NCBI GenBank assembly: GCA_020796225.1
Contig: CM036754.1
Coordinates: 21,890,867 to 21,954,866, forward strand
Direction of reading: 5' to 3'
Origin: Arion vulgaris
Taxonomy: Eukaryota > Mollusca > Gastropoda > Stylommatophora > Arionidae
DNA length: 64,000 bases
Shown piece by piece: positions 34,261-44,974 of the stretch (the first letter of the stretch is position 1; every line of letters begins with the position of its first letter). The translations under genes and the position numbers were made by a program. The notes beneath the pieces were generated by a model. It saw nothing but the letters and a program-made list of their open reading frames with translations, made no database searches and was not told where the DNA came from.

Positions 34261-35174
34261 TGCCCAACATATCCGCATCTTCTCTTGTCTTATAACAATT
34301 GTTACTAGTGGTTAACGGAACTGTTACATACTTGGTAGTTATATTTTAAAAGAATCATAGAAGCATGTGAAGCAGAAATAAAAGTACAGTAACACTAAAT
34401 CACAGCCAACTTTAATATTGGGCAGCATAACTGAATGGGATATCCCTGACCTAGTTTCAGTTGGGGTGCTGGAATTGGTATATGTTTGAAAGAACAGTGC
34501 AAGCTTTTATGCAATTTTACTCAATTCTTTGAGTCTATGGTTATTTATTAGTGAAAATATTAATAATATTGATATTCCTTATTGTTAAACTTCACTTGTT
34601 GCATAATATAACCTTGATTTAGCTTGTTGTGTTGATTTTAAAATGAACTCGACTGTATACAACAATACTGGAATGCTAGGTCACGTGACCAGTTACGGTC
34701 TGATTTCCCATAACTTTTACCTGAGACCGCTGGCAGTATGAGTTTATAGTTGGCTGTACAAAAAATATTGAAAACATTATTGTCTTGATCATCTTTAAAA
34801 ATTGTCTTCTCCTCCGTCAGTGATATTTGCTTCTTCTTATGTATATGAGCTCTGTTTTGTGTATACGCAGTGTCAGGGATAATTAGCGAAAGTCTTTCGC
34901 ATTCTGTGCGATGCATTTTCTATAGAGTCGGTCCCCTCCCCATTGTTTCAACTTGTTATGTATTAGGTGGTTTGGAAATCTGTCACAATATTTTACCTGT
35001 CGTAGCATAATGTCAGTGATTGAGTATCGATCTAGATTGCTATGTTATGAATGAAGTGACATGTTTTCTAGAGAAATAAGTTTTAAAAACTTTCTATTTA
35101 TAATAATATCTAAAATAGTGTATCCATTTTAAATGATAATTTAGAAAGAGAAAGAAAGCGTCTCCGATATGAAC
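34261..35174. other. Spacer, nothing recognised
   Basis: AT-rich; no coding or repeat signal that I can support. Confidence 0.4.
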
Positions 35175-35640
35175 GTTCTAGCGTTTCAATCAAGAATTTC
35201 TTGCTGTGCCAGCACCACATGAGATGGCTTGGGCACGTGTGCCGCATGAGCGAGGATAGAATCCCAATGGACATCAACATGGTCATCAATGGTATATGAC
35301 CAACTTGCAACTGGTACTAGACAGCACGGTGGCCCATTACTACGCTTCATTGGTACCTGCAAGCGTGATCTAACATCCTGCAGCATGGGTAAAAATAATT
35401 CGGTGCTATTGGCTAGAGACAGACACGGTTATGACCAGCGTCAGGGAGGGACATATTTTGTTTAAGTATAAGCGTCATCGCATATCGAGGCAAAAGAGAG
35501 TGCAGAAAAGGGAGAGACCATCTTCTACATCAGCTCCACGCCCCAGTTACTCCATGCAGCAACTGTGGTAAGGATTGCATTTCAGCCACAACAAACGATT
35601 TGACTCAGCACAGAAAACACTATAAACCTATTACCTCCTG
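35175..35640 (+). mobile_element. LINE C-terminal region with zinc-finger-like end
   Basis: Encodes LCQHHMRWLGHVCRMSEDRI and, further on in another frame, CSNCGKDCISATTNDLTQHR, then KHYK. The order 'RW.GHv.RM' then a terminal C2H2-like finger characterises this LINE lineage, also seen at 26940-27415. Confidence 0.75.
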
Positions 35641-35655
35641 TGATAAAGAGGTTGA

Positions 35656-35658
<3 letters not shown>

Positions 35659-35713
<55 letters not shown>
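35659..35713. repeat. (TA)n microsatellite
   Basis: About 27 ta units. A hAT-terminus-like piece (ggcggctcgtcatt) follows at 35714, similar to the arms of the palindrome at 38598-38855. Confidence 0.95.
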
Positions 35714-35715
<2 letters not shown>

Positions 35716-35769
35716 CGGCTCGTCATTAAGAGCCAGTGGGGTCCCACCAAAATTATTGAATAACCTGTA

Positions 35770-36420
35770 CTTATTATTTTAGACATTATTTGTTCATAAT
35801 TATTACTTTCAACGAGATACTGATTAGCTTTGAAACCGGCAAGAGGCTCAGTGACCGATTCGCCCAACACTTGCGCGATATACGCCAATGCTCTGTCACC
35901 CCTGTAGCCACTCATTTCAATGATACTGGCCATTCAGGAGCTTGTGATGTCCAGGTCACAGCCATCCGATCATGTTCCTCTGATGATCGTAGTCGATTTG
36001 TCCTGGAGAACCGTTTTTTTTCGTTGTATGGCACCTTGCGACCTCTTGGACTCAACGCATTACATTCCTATTCTTCTTAGTACTTTCTCATCTCATGCCT
36101 TATAATCTATATGTGTATTTGCTTCATATATATAAGTTATATATATTCACTTAATTGTTTATTGTTTCTCTTCTTTTCCACTTCTGGTTTTGTGTTTAAC
36201 TCATTTCGTTATTCGTTTTTATTCCCAGGTTTTCATTAGATAGGTTTGAATGCTCCATATGTAATCGTCCATTTGTAGTGTTCCTCGAAATCCGTCATTT
36301 TTGTTGTATCGTTTGCTTGATAAAGGCCTTTGGGTCGAAATGTTGCTGTATATCGTCACTGTTTTTGTATTTTGTAAAACTATAGTATACTTTGTTTTTA
36401 CGTGTTTTCGCTATATCATA
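35770..36420 (+). pseudogene. Penelope-like element 3' part: GIY-YIG endonuclease remnant and 3' end
   Basis: The frame at 35790-36080 reads FETGKRLSDRFAQHLRDIRQ, then VTPVATHFNDTGHSG and FVLENRFFSLYGTLRPLGLN. This is the second half of the GIY-YIG endonuclease domain fused to Penelope reverse transcriptases ('yIGETgr.L..R...H...i', 'vA.HF...gHs', 'E..li..lgTl.P.GlN'). The GIY half and the RT are absent (5' truncated; a (TA)n array lies just upstream). The stop at 36078 is followed by the hammerhead-like motif at 36314-36350, as expected for a Penelope 3' end. Confidence 0.75.
36314..36350 (+). ncRNA. Hammerhead-like motif, copy 3
   Basis: cttgataaaggcc-tttg-ggtcgaaatg. A GGCC/GGUC hairpin is flanked by UUGAUAA and GAAA, in the order of the hammerhead conserved core but with C3->U and G8->A. 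Cleavage activity is not implied. Confidence 0.45.
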
Positions 36421-36959
36421 ATAATATAACAATACTGTTATTTATATAATATCTCCTTATTAAAAAACATTTTATATACCGAAGCTCATCTTTTTGCCTC
36501 TAATACTTCAAGCATTGATGCTGGGACTAGTTTACAAGTTCCTACATAAGATATAACATTGCGACTTCTGACCTTTGATCGCTATTGCAATGATAATTGA
36601 CAAAACAATGTTATTTTTATACAGCCTGAAGATATATTCATTCTTACTCAGCCATTCTACTTCTCAGATAAACGAGGACTCTAGCTCAAATAGTCCGTTT
36701 AATTATCGATTGAATCTCCAATTTTATATAAAAATAGTATAAGATTGTAGAAAATAATAGTACTAAATAACAAACTTTCTTAAAATAAGATTAGTTTTAT
36801 GGAATTGTCCCTTGTATTAATACATCTTGTCTCCAGCGATAATTGCGACGACATTCGTGACCTTTGAGCACGGTTCCCCTTTACGTCCGCTTCCGTGAAC
36901 TCTGACCTGTCATCTGACGTCACTTGATGTAGGTTAGCAAGTTTACCCTTTTTAATGGC
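36421..36959. other. AT-rich spacer
   Basis: Nothing recognised. Confidence 0.4.
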
Positions 36960-37105
36960 GAAACACGTAATAACAAAGTACTGTAGTATTACAAATTACA
37001 AAAACAATGACAATATACAGCAACGTTTCGACCAACAAGGCCTTTATCAAGCAAACGAACAACAAGAGTGACGAATAAAAAAACCCACTAACATATGGAC
37101 GACTA
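36960..37105 (-). mobile_element. Penelope-like 3' end, inverted, with hammerhead-like motif copy 4
   Basis: On the minus strand 37054-37021 reads cttgataaaggcc-ttgtt-ggtcgaaacg, followed by gttgctgtat and a 'tttttgta' run as at 36314-36400. Opposite orientation to the element at 35770-36420. Confidence 0.55.
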
Positions 37106-37109
37106 CATA

Positions 37110-37345
37110 CAGAGACATACTGACAATATTTTTACGATGCTTTGATCTCATTCACAAATTCGTGGTTTGTTGTCATGTGGGTGCCGCATTTTCAATTTGC
37201 GTTGCAGACAAGTTTTTGTCTTAAATATTCTCTTGGCGCTCCTGTCGTTTGATGTGTCCGAAATATTTAATTGTCCTTGATTTTATATTATTTAATAGCC
37301 AGCTCTCTTTAATATCAAGTTGTTGCAGAACAGAAGCGTTTGTTT
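37110..37345 (-). mobile_element. LINE ORF2 tail fragment
   Basis: Minus strand: LLNNIKSRTIKYFGHIKRQE, the 'R.iky.GHikRhe' LINE module; frameshifted after that. Confidence 0.65.
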
Positions 37346-37359
37346 TTTTCCCAAAAGGG

Positions 37360-38500
37360 GTAATGGGGTCTAAGGCGCATAGGGACAACGTCGCGCCAGG
37401 ATTAGTGAGCTGGCACTAACCAAGATCCTACCCAACCTCCACGGGGTGACCCTGAAAACAGACAACGGTTCCTCTCTGGCTAAGCGGATAGGGATCGAAG
37501 GAGAGCTACTCTGGTATAAGTAGTGATGCAGACGCAGTTACATTGGATGAGATCCGTTCGCAACACAGACGAGCAGAATCGCAGAGTGACTATTAATGCA
37601 CATCTCTCCCGGCCGATGGGAATAGAGGAGACTGCGCCCATATGGAGCGAAACTCGGAGCCACAAGGTGGGAGTTCGAATTAAGTTGCGTGTCATGACAG
37701 TCTCAATGCATAGTAAATGTGAGCACGGCGAGAGAACAGATAAACACGGTGAGCAGGCACCAAAGTAGAGCGAACACACATACGGACGATACACAGGGGA
37801 GCCCACCGGTGGGGACAGACATGCACGGTACTGATGATAGAGCGTCCAAAATGCGTGGCTAACGTACGGATGAGTGGGCGTCCCAATTGTGCAGAAAAAC
37901 TGGAACGCCCAGCAGTGGCTTGAATCCAGTGCAAAAGTTCCTACCGAATGGTGATAAACTGTGCACTGTGCACAGTGAGATAGAAATGGGTAACGTATCG
38001 CCCAGTAGAACAATGTGAGCACAAGTGACGGGAAAAAAGAGACGGGCCCAGTCGGTGGACGAGGGCACAAGCAGAAATGGGCGAATGGGCACCAAAAAGT
38101 AACGCAAGGTGGCGAGCCTCAAAATGGGGTCTCCATCGAGAGAGCAATAACCCCGTTTCCCTCGCAGATAACTACTACTGCCGTGTAGTTGATTGGGGAC
38201 AATTAAAGTCTAGTGGAGCAAACCGTACACAAAACTGGACGGCAGGCAAACCAAGCAGTTCAAAAAAGACTGGTAAACTGGGCAGATGACGCTCAACAAC
38301 CCGGGAGGGAAGGTTGTTAAAGGATAACTACCCTAAAAGAAAATAGCAACCTGCTGCCTTGCAGGTCGGCTGGTGACAGCCGAGGCGACGGAGAATAAAC
38401 CCAGTAAACGCTGTCTAAAACCGGACACGTCGGCGAAGGATAAGCACCAGAGCACCAAATGTCGCTAAAGATGTGACGTAATACACCCATGCTAAGGCCG
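37360..38500 (-). repeat. Interspersed repeat X, longest copy (~1.1 kb)
   Basis: Minus-oriented homologue of 52560-53540: 'gggtaggatcttg(g/a)ttagtg', 'tgcgcctt.gaccccat' and 'tggattcaagcc' are shared. It contains a 196-residue open frame (37480-38070) with no recognised domain. The other copy is also open in part, but not over the same extent. Confidence 0.7.
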
Positions 38501-38600
38501 CAGGAATCAGATTTCCACATGAAAGCAGAATTTATGGGAAATCTGGTACATCAGTCTAAGCGGTTATCGCGCGATCGAGAGAGAGAAAAAAAAAAGAGAG
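38500..38600 (+). mobile_element. LINE 3' end with (GA)n tail
   Basis: 'gcagaatttatgggaaatct' and 'gtacatcagtctaagcgg' match the 3' end at 13400-13450, followed by (ga)n. Confidence 0.7.
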
Positions 38601-38855
38601 AGAAAGGGATAATAACTTCCCGGAATAGACAAGAAATAGTAAATACTCCAAAAACCCAATTTTTTCCGAAATTTTTGCCGGGCCCCACCAAAAAAATGAC
38701 CACGAGCCGCCACTGTGAGATATTATATAAATAACAGCAGTGGCAGCTCGTGGTCATTGTTCTCGGTGGAGCAAGACAAAATATTAGGGAAAAAATCAAG
38801 GTTTTTGTACTATTTACTATTATTTGTCTATTCCGGGAAGTTATTCCTTCTTTCT
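38598..38855. repeat. 258-bp palindrome of hAT-like termini
   Basis: Arms of about 120 bp around a 22-bp centre (38716-38737). The outward ends CAGTGGCGGCTCGTGGTCAT (minus, from 38715) and CAGTGGCAGCTCGTGGTCAT (plus, from 38738) face away from each other. The arms also share 'aataacttcccgg' and 'aatagacaa'. CAGTGGCGGCT-type ends are known from hAT elements. Confidence 0.8.
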
Positions 38856-38864
38856 ATATAAGGT

Positions 38865-39235
38865 TGTGACGGAAAGTAACAACAAAGGACTCAGCTTGAA
38901 TATTAAGAAGACAGAAGTTATGATCATATAAAAAATGCAGACTTTGACAAAATGCATCATCACAATAAATGGGACTGAGCTAAGACAAGTGCAGCTATTT
39001 AGATATCTCGGAGTCCTGGTAACATCAGATGGCAGATGCCGATCAAAAATAAAGAGCAGAATAGGGTAAGCGAAAACATCGTTCCTGAAAATGAGAAGCA
39101 TTATCTGCAACAAGTCTTTGTCAATTCCGATCAGAATGCGAGTTATTCAGTGCTACATAGAACCAATACTGGCATACGGATGCGAGTCATGAACAATTAA
39201 CATACAGATCGAAAAATCTCTGAGGGCCACATAAT
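38865..39235 (+). pseudogene. LINE reverse transcriptase C-terminal fragment
   Basis: Encodes NNKGLSLNIKKTEVMII, then INGTELRQVQLFRYLGVLVT and SIPIRMRVIQCYIEPILAYG CES (split by stops): the 'gL.iN..KTevm', 'fkYLG..it.dg' and 'pillYG.E' series after RT motif C. Several in-frame stops. Confidence 0.8.
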
Positions 39236-39236
39236 T

Positions 39237-39540
39237 GTGGTAAATCAAATTTTTCACTCCTACCTGGAGTTGGTAAATCAAATTTCTCACTTCAACCTGG
39301 AGTTGGTATCAAATTTCTCACTTCTACCTGGAGTTGGTAAAACAAATCTCTCACTTCCACTTGGAGTTGGTAAATCAAATTTCTCACTTCAGCCTGGAGT
39401 TGGTAAATCAAATCTCTCACTTCAACCTTTAGTTGGTAAAACAAATCTCTCACTTCTGGAGTAGGTAAACTAAATTTCTCACTTCAACGGAAGCCAGTAA
39501 ACTGCAGTTCTCACTTCAACCTGGAGTTGGTAAATTAACG
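39237..39540. repeat. 33-bp minisatellite
   Basis: About nine units of ggagttggtaaatcaaattt ctcacttcaacct. A multiple of 3, so it yields an 11-residue repeat frame. Confidence 0.93.
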
Positions 39541-39547
39541 TATCTCC

Positions 39548-39735
39548 TTCTACTTCTTCTTTTTCAAACACTCCATATCAACTACTTGTTAGCCACTCTT
39601 TGTAATTTGTATGTGATCTGAGCCTAATAGTGAGTATACGTTGTGCGCGTTATGTGCCTACCAGTAGGCCAGCACATCCGATTACTTCGACGCTTTTTCT
39701 TTACTATAGTAGCTTCCATAGGCCTCTACCCCAGT
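39548..39735 (-). mobile_element. SINE-1 copy, head truncated
   Basis: cttcttctttttcaaacact ... gtaggccagcacatccg ... ending at cccagtcgcatcttg, where the next SINE-1 begins. Confidence 0.85.
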
Positions 39736-39742
39736 CGCATCT

Positions 39743-40000
39743 TGCTTCTTCTTCTTCGAATGCTCCATATCGAACACTTTTTAACCACTCTATGTGATAT
39801 GTATGTGATCTGAGCCTAAGAGTGATTGTACGTTGTGCCAGTTATGTGCCTACAAGTAGCACAGCGCATCAGATCTCTGCGACGCTCTTTAATTACTAGG
39901 ATAGCTTCTACAGACCCCTACCTCAATCGCCTCTTACGACATGTCTTGCAGGTCACAGTGAAACTATTATTTGCTTCCTTGTGGGTCCCGGCAGACGAAC
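39743..40000 (-). mobile_element. SINE-1 copy adjoining the previous one
   Basis: cttcttcttcgaatgctcca ... core aatcgcctcttacgacatg ... gtgggtcccggcagacgaac. Either inserted into the neighbouring SINE-1 core or a tandem arrangement. Confidence 0.85.
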
Positions 40001-40044
40001 GGACAATATTCATTGAATTGCAGCTCCACTATTATTAATTGATG

Positions 40045-40378
40045 CTTCACCTGCAGCTGACTTGTAGGTATATTGAAGCTCTCACCTGCAGCTGACGTGC
40101 AGGTATATTGAAGTTCTCACCTGCAGCTGACGTGTAGGTATATTGAAGCTCTCACCTGCAGCTGACTTGTAGGTATATTGAAGCTCTCACCTGCAGCTGA
40201 CGTGTAGGTATATTGAAGCTCTCACCTGCAGCTGATGTGTAGGTATATTGAAGCTCTCACCTGCAGCTGACGTGCAGGTATATTGAAGTTCTCACCTGCA
40301 GCTGACGTGTAGGTATATTGAAGCTCTCACCTGCAGCTGACGTGTAGGTATATTGAAGCTCTCACCTGCAACAGGTCT
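40045..40378. repeat. 35-bp minisatellite
   Basis: About 9.5 units of ctcacctgcagctgacgtgt aggtatattgaagct with 35-bp spacing (40081, 40116). Confidence 0.95.
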
Positions 40379-40450
40379 AAGTAAAAACGATTTCTCACCT
40401 GCATCTTGAAGGTGCTGGCAAACATCCTTTTCATTGTGAATAGATGTGTC

Positions 40451-40706
40451 TTTTCTTCGAATGCTCCATATCTACACTTGTTAACCACTCTGTGTGATTT
40501 TATAGGATCTGAGTCTTAGAGTGATTGTACGTTGTGCAAGTTATGCGTCTACAAGTAGGCTAGCACATCCGATTTCTGCGCTGATTTTTATTTACTAGGG
40601 TAGATCCCATAGACCCCTACCTCAGTCGCCTCTTACGACATGCCTTGTAGGTCGCAGTAGTACTATTCTTTGCTTCCCTTGCGGGGTCCGGCACCACACG
40701 GGCGTA
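40451..40706 (-). mobile_element. SINE-1 copy
   Basis: cttcgaatgctccatatc ... core cagtcgcctcttacgacatg ... ggtccggcaccacacgggcg; near full length. Confidence 0.9.
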
Positions 40707-40854
40707 GATGTGTCTGAATGTGCGAGTGTTTGAGAATGTTTGAGTTTGTGTGTATAAGAGAATGTTCGAGTCTGTGAGCGCAAATTTGATCTTGTCAGAA
40801 TGATTGTTCTTAGTAATATCAGTAGGTAGTCGTTGTTGTTTTATCCCCAACACG

Positions 40855-41836
40855 AAATCACAACCTAATACAACGCATATTTACATTGATAGACAAAAAG
40901 AAATCACAAGCTAGTAAAACTCATATTTACATTGATAGACAAAAAGAAATCACAAGCTAGTAAAACTCATATTTACATTGATAGACAAAAAGAAATCACA
41001 AGCTAGTAAAACTCATATTTACATTGATAGACAAAAAGAAATCACAAGCTAGTAAAACTCATATTTACATTGATAGACAAAAAGAAATCACAAGCTAGTA
41101 AAACTCATATTTACATTGATAGACAAAAAGAAATCACAAGCTAGTAAAACTCATATTTACATTGATAGACAAAAAGAAATCACAAGCTAGTAAAACTCAT
41201 ATTTACATTGATAGACAAAAAGAAATCACAAGCTAGTAAAACTCATATTTACATTGATAGACACAAAGAAATCACAAGCTAGTAAAACTCATATTTACAT
41301 TGATAGACAAAAAGAAATCACAAGCTAGTAAAACTCATATTTACATTGATAGACAAAAAGAAATCACAAGCTAGTAAAACTCATATTTACATTGATAGAC
41401 AAAAAGAAATCACAAGCTAGTAAAACTCATATTTACATTGATAGACAAAAGAAATTCAGCTAGTAACTCATATTTACATTGATGACAAAAGAATCATGTC
41501 TAGTAAATCATATTTACATTTTATAGACAAAAGAAATCACAACTAGTAAACTCATATTTATATTGATAGACATAAAGAAATCACAAGCTAGTAAAACTCA
41601 TATTTACATTGGGTAGACAAAAGAAATCAAAGCTAGTAAAACCATATTTACATTGATAGACACAAAGAAATCACAAGCTAGTAAAACCCATATTTACATT
41701 GATAGACAAAAGAAATCACAAGCTAGTAAAACTCATATTTACATTAAGACATAAAGAAATCACAAGCTATAAAACACATATTTACATTGGGTAGACAAAA
41801 GAAATCAAACCTATTAAAACTCATATTTACATTGGT
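40855..41836. repeat. 46-bp minisatellite
   Basis: About 21 units of aaatcacaagctagtaaaac tcatatttacattgatagac aaaaag. Units to about 41440 are nearly identical; later ones have frequent one-base losses and gains. Confidence 0.96.
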
Positions 41837-41849
41837 ATATATATATATA

Positions 41850-42190
41850 TCCTCTTCGATTCCAATTTAACACATAGGGCTTCCAGTGGAGATTTATATT
41901 GCTGCCGTTCTGCCACCTTTCTACTAATTGTTCTTCTCGTCCGGTCACAATCTTTCAACTCTATTTCCACAGTTCTGCACCAAGTTTGGATGCATTCTTA
42001 TTAAGTGACCAAACCATTTTATTCTTTGTTTTTCAATGTAATTCAAGCAAGGTGCTGTGCTAACTTTCTTTCAACTCTTTCAAACGTCCAGCCCTCATTT
42101 TTTTCATTCGCTGTCCACCGGAGAACTTTCCTATGCAATGTCCTTACTTGTATTCAACATACCTGTCAAATCCATCTCCGTCTTGTAGTT
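41850..42190 (-). mobile_element. LINE ORF2 tail fragment
   Basis: Minus strand encodes KVLRWTANEKNEGWTFERVE, and in another frame 'IKWFGHLIRMHPN'. Distantly related to LINE-Q. Confidence 0.65.
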
Positions 42191-42589
42191 ATGGTTTCCA
42201 ATGATGCACAATTAACACATGTTAAAAGATCTTCATCCGATATCATATTTGTCCAGAAAATGTGCGTGATTCTACATTTGCTATCTTTCTTTTTATTGTT
42301 ACTGTTAACATAATTTTAAAAGTAGCAAAATACGTTTCCTATTTTTTTTATATTAGAAATAATGTCAGTTTCTTGTTGATATATTATAATATAGTTTGTT
42401 TCCTTATATTCGTAGATTTGGTGTATAATTTTTTACACTATGAGTTTTGGTTAGTTTCTGTAACACAGTACAGATCTCGTCAAAGTAATAGTGCTTCCAA
42501 GTTTTGACAAGTAACAACGACACAAATAGGAAGTCTAGTTAAAAGTAAGGTTTGCTGAGATTCAGAAAAAATACTGGTTTTTCATTATA
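42191..42589. other. AT-rich spacer
   Basis: Nothing recognised. Confidence 0.4.
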
Positions 42590-42765
42590 TTCTATATAGC
42601 AATGTGAATGATCATTCTATGTAGCACTGTTAATGTTATTCTGTGAAGCAATGTGAATGCCCTTCTATGTAGCAATATGAATGCCCTTCTATGTAGCAAT
42701 ATGAATGCCCTTCTATGTAGCAATGTGAATGTCATTCGATGTAGCAATGGCAATGTAATTCTATT
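42590..42765. repeat. 24-bp minisatellite
   Basis: About seven units of atgtgaatgcccttctatgt agca. Confidence 0.9.
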
Positions 42766-42984
42766 ATTTTTTCCGTACAAGAAAACTTCATATCTATCCT
42801 TGGTGTTGTGCAACGTCGTGAATTATGAACACTTCCTGCTCAAATGGAGTCCTTCTTCTTCAGCAGTCTCTGCTCGTGCATCCGAATAGTTATTTGACAA
42901 TCATTTAATGTACCAATAAACTATTTAGTCTTGTGTTGATAAACATGATTGACGTTTGTGACTTTAAAAACTCTATTTGTTGTA

Positions 42985-43265
42985 TTACTAGGCATGAAGA
43001 AACAATTATTAAGAGAAATAAAATTCAAAAAAGTAAAGTATTTTGGGTACATAAAAAGGCATGACACGTTGATAAAATCTTTTCTAGAGGGGAAAGTTGA
43101 GAGGGGACAGAGCAAGAGGAAGACCGAGATATAAGTGGGAGGGAAACTTTAAGAAATGGACAGGTTACAGTCTGGCAGAGTGCAACACCAAGGCGAAAGA
43201 CTGAGGATGCTGGCGATTCATCGCAGACAACCTTCACTGCGGAGACGGCACCGGATGATGATGAT
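42985..43265 (+). mobile_element. LINE ORF2 C terminus
   Basis: Encodes KKVKYFGYIKRHDTLIKSFL, EGKVERGQSKRKTEI; then, in shifted frames, 'TGYSLAECN', 'WRFIADNLHCGDGTG'. The complete terminal module with an expected RgrpkrRW-like segment decayed. Confidence 0.8.
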
Positions 43266-43559
43266 TTGTTGTATTATTTTGTAATGAAGAAATGTGTTGA
43301 TTGTTGAAAGGCATTTAGATAGTGGTAGTTAGTTTATTTATTATTAGCAGAACTGAATAAAGCATGGGTAGTTGTTTCCCTTTAACGAGAAATAACCAAA
43401 CAAACGACAACCCGATCTCCGGCTAATGTGTGAAATCCCATTTCAAGAGCTAGAATCCCACTTCAAGAGGTAGAATCATAAACATACTTGGACAGCAATG
43501 TAGACAGATAGTGTGTAACAGATAGAGATGTCAAAATAATTCTACAGAAACAAGAGAAG

Positions 43560-44060
43560 CGTTTATCGCACTAGGAAATCTATGGAAGTCTTTAAAAAGT
43601 CAAATCTAGAGCCAAGATTATAATATTTAGCTTCAATATTAAAGCAGTTCTGCTGTTTGGGTCAGAAACACGAAGAACGACTAAAATGATAACACATACA
43701 TTGCAAACATTCATCAACTGCTTTCTGAGCAGAATAGGAGGACTGAGATAGGGTCACAAATGAAGAGCTTATGGAGAGAACTAGACAGATTTCAGTGACC
43801 CAAGAGGTTACAAAAATACGCTGTCGCTGGATAAGATACGCCTTGAGAAAGTACGAGGAGAATATAATAAAAAGGGCCTTTTCTGGATCCCACAGGAAAA
43901 GCGAAGGAAAGGGAGGCTTATAAATACAAAGAGAAGAGATTTGGAAACAGAGATTAACAATATACAGAAGAGCTGAAGGAAGCGGTAGGAGATATAGCTA
44001 AAGATAGGAAGACTTGGCTTGAGTTGTTTCAGGTCTATGTCCCAATCGGGGTTAAAAGGC
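43560..44060 (+). mobile_element. LINE ORF2 C-terminal region
   Basis: Encodes RVTNEELMERTRQISVTQEV and TKIRCRWIRYALRKYEENII, then KRAFSGSHRK: diverged copy of the 'tneeL....RWiGh.LR' module also at 24905-25420. Confidence 0.75.
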
Positions 44061-44089
44061 TTGGGGAGAGAGTTTCTCCTCCCCGTTTA

Positions 44090-44455
44090 AATACGGTGAT
44101 TGGTTTGCAAATACTACATATCAGTCATTGGTTACTGAACCGACATCATAGCACTTCATGTAGACCCATAGGTGCTCAATCTCCCCCAACAGGATGTCGA
44201 AGAGTATGCATACTGATGGTCTTTTGGTTCGCTGGTTAAACACATTCCTCTCTCAGCCCCTCAAGCATCAAGTTATACTTGTTGTACGACGTGTAATTTC
44301 AAATTCCTTAAATCATTAGATAGGTTCAGCATAACTTTTAGTGTTCTCATCCAACAGGATTTCACCAAGAGAGCGAAGAACTTCCTCCTTATCCATCCTA
44401 AACCAGGCAATTGATGATGTCGATGCAAACATGTTCACGTTCTCATTGTCACTAA
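44090..44455 (+). repeat. Repeat H, MITE-free reference copy
   Basis: Best full copy: 'cattggttactgaaccgaca', 'gtatgcatactgatggtc', 'cgacgtgtaatttcaaattc'. TTAA at 44307-44310 marks the intact piggyBac target. Confidence 0.8.
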
Positions 44456-44540
44456 CACACCCACACGCCCAGTGAACACAGCTAACACACATACACGCCC
44501 AGTAAACACAGCTAACACACCCACACGTCCAGTAAACAGT
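44451..44540. repeat. 30-bp repeat, three units
   Basis: ctaacacacccacacgccca gtgaacacag repeated about three times. Confidence 0.9.
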
Positions 44541-44680
44541 TACGTTTAGTGAAACAGATGTTAAGTGATATTGTGTTTTACATCAGAACAGATGTTGTGC
44601 CGTCTCCACGTCGAAGGTCAGCTGTAATGAATCTTCATAACCGTCTGTTCCTCTTTCTGCTGGTAAACGATGATAATCAT

Positions 44681-44835
44681 CTTCTTCTTCTTCCAATTAA
44701 CCGTGTCGACCACTTATTAACCACTCTTTATGATTTGTATGTTATCCGAGCCTAATACCGATTGTACGTTGGGCCAGTTATACGCTTACACGTAGGCCAG
44801 CACATACGATTTCTACGACGCTTTTTTATTTACTA
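44681..44835 (-). mobile_element. SINE-1 copy, truncated
   Basis: cttcttcttcttccaattaa ... gtaggccagcacatacg ... cgacgcttttttatttact, ending before the core. Confidence 0.82.
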
Positions 44836-44974
44836 CTGGATCTAGGTTTTCAAGATGGCGACCAAATGTTGTGTATAGTGACGGTGTTCTAATTCTGTAC
44901 ATTGGATTAAAAATATTCGCACGGAATGCTCATATTCTATAGATAAAACAGGATTATTGTGTTTAGGGGTGTTT

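Noticed and set aside
37480..38070. 196-residue minus-strand frame as a host gene
   Set aside because: It lies wholly within interspersed repeat X, has no recognised domain, and is not preserved over the same extent in the other copy. Kept only as a repeat finding.
40855..41836. Regular 46-bp repeat resembling a CRISPR array
   Set aside because: There are no unique spacers; unit follows unit directly, no Cas genes are present, and the genome is clearly eukaryotic.
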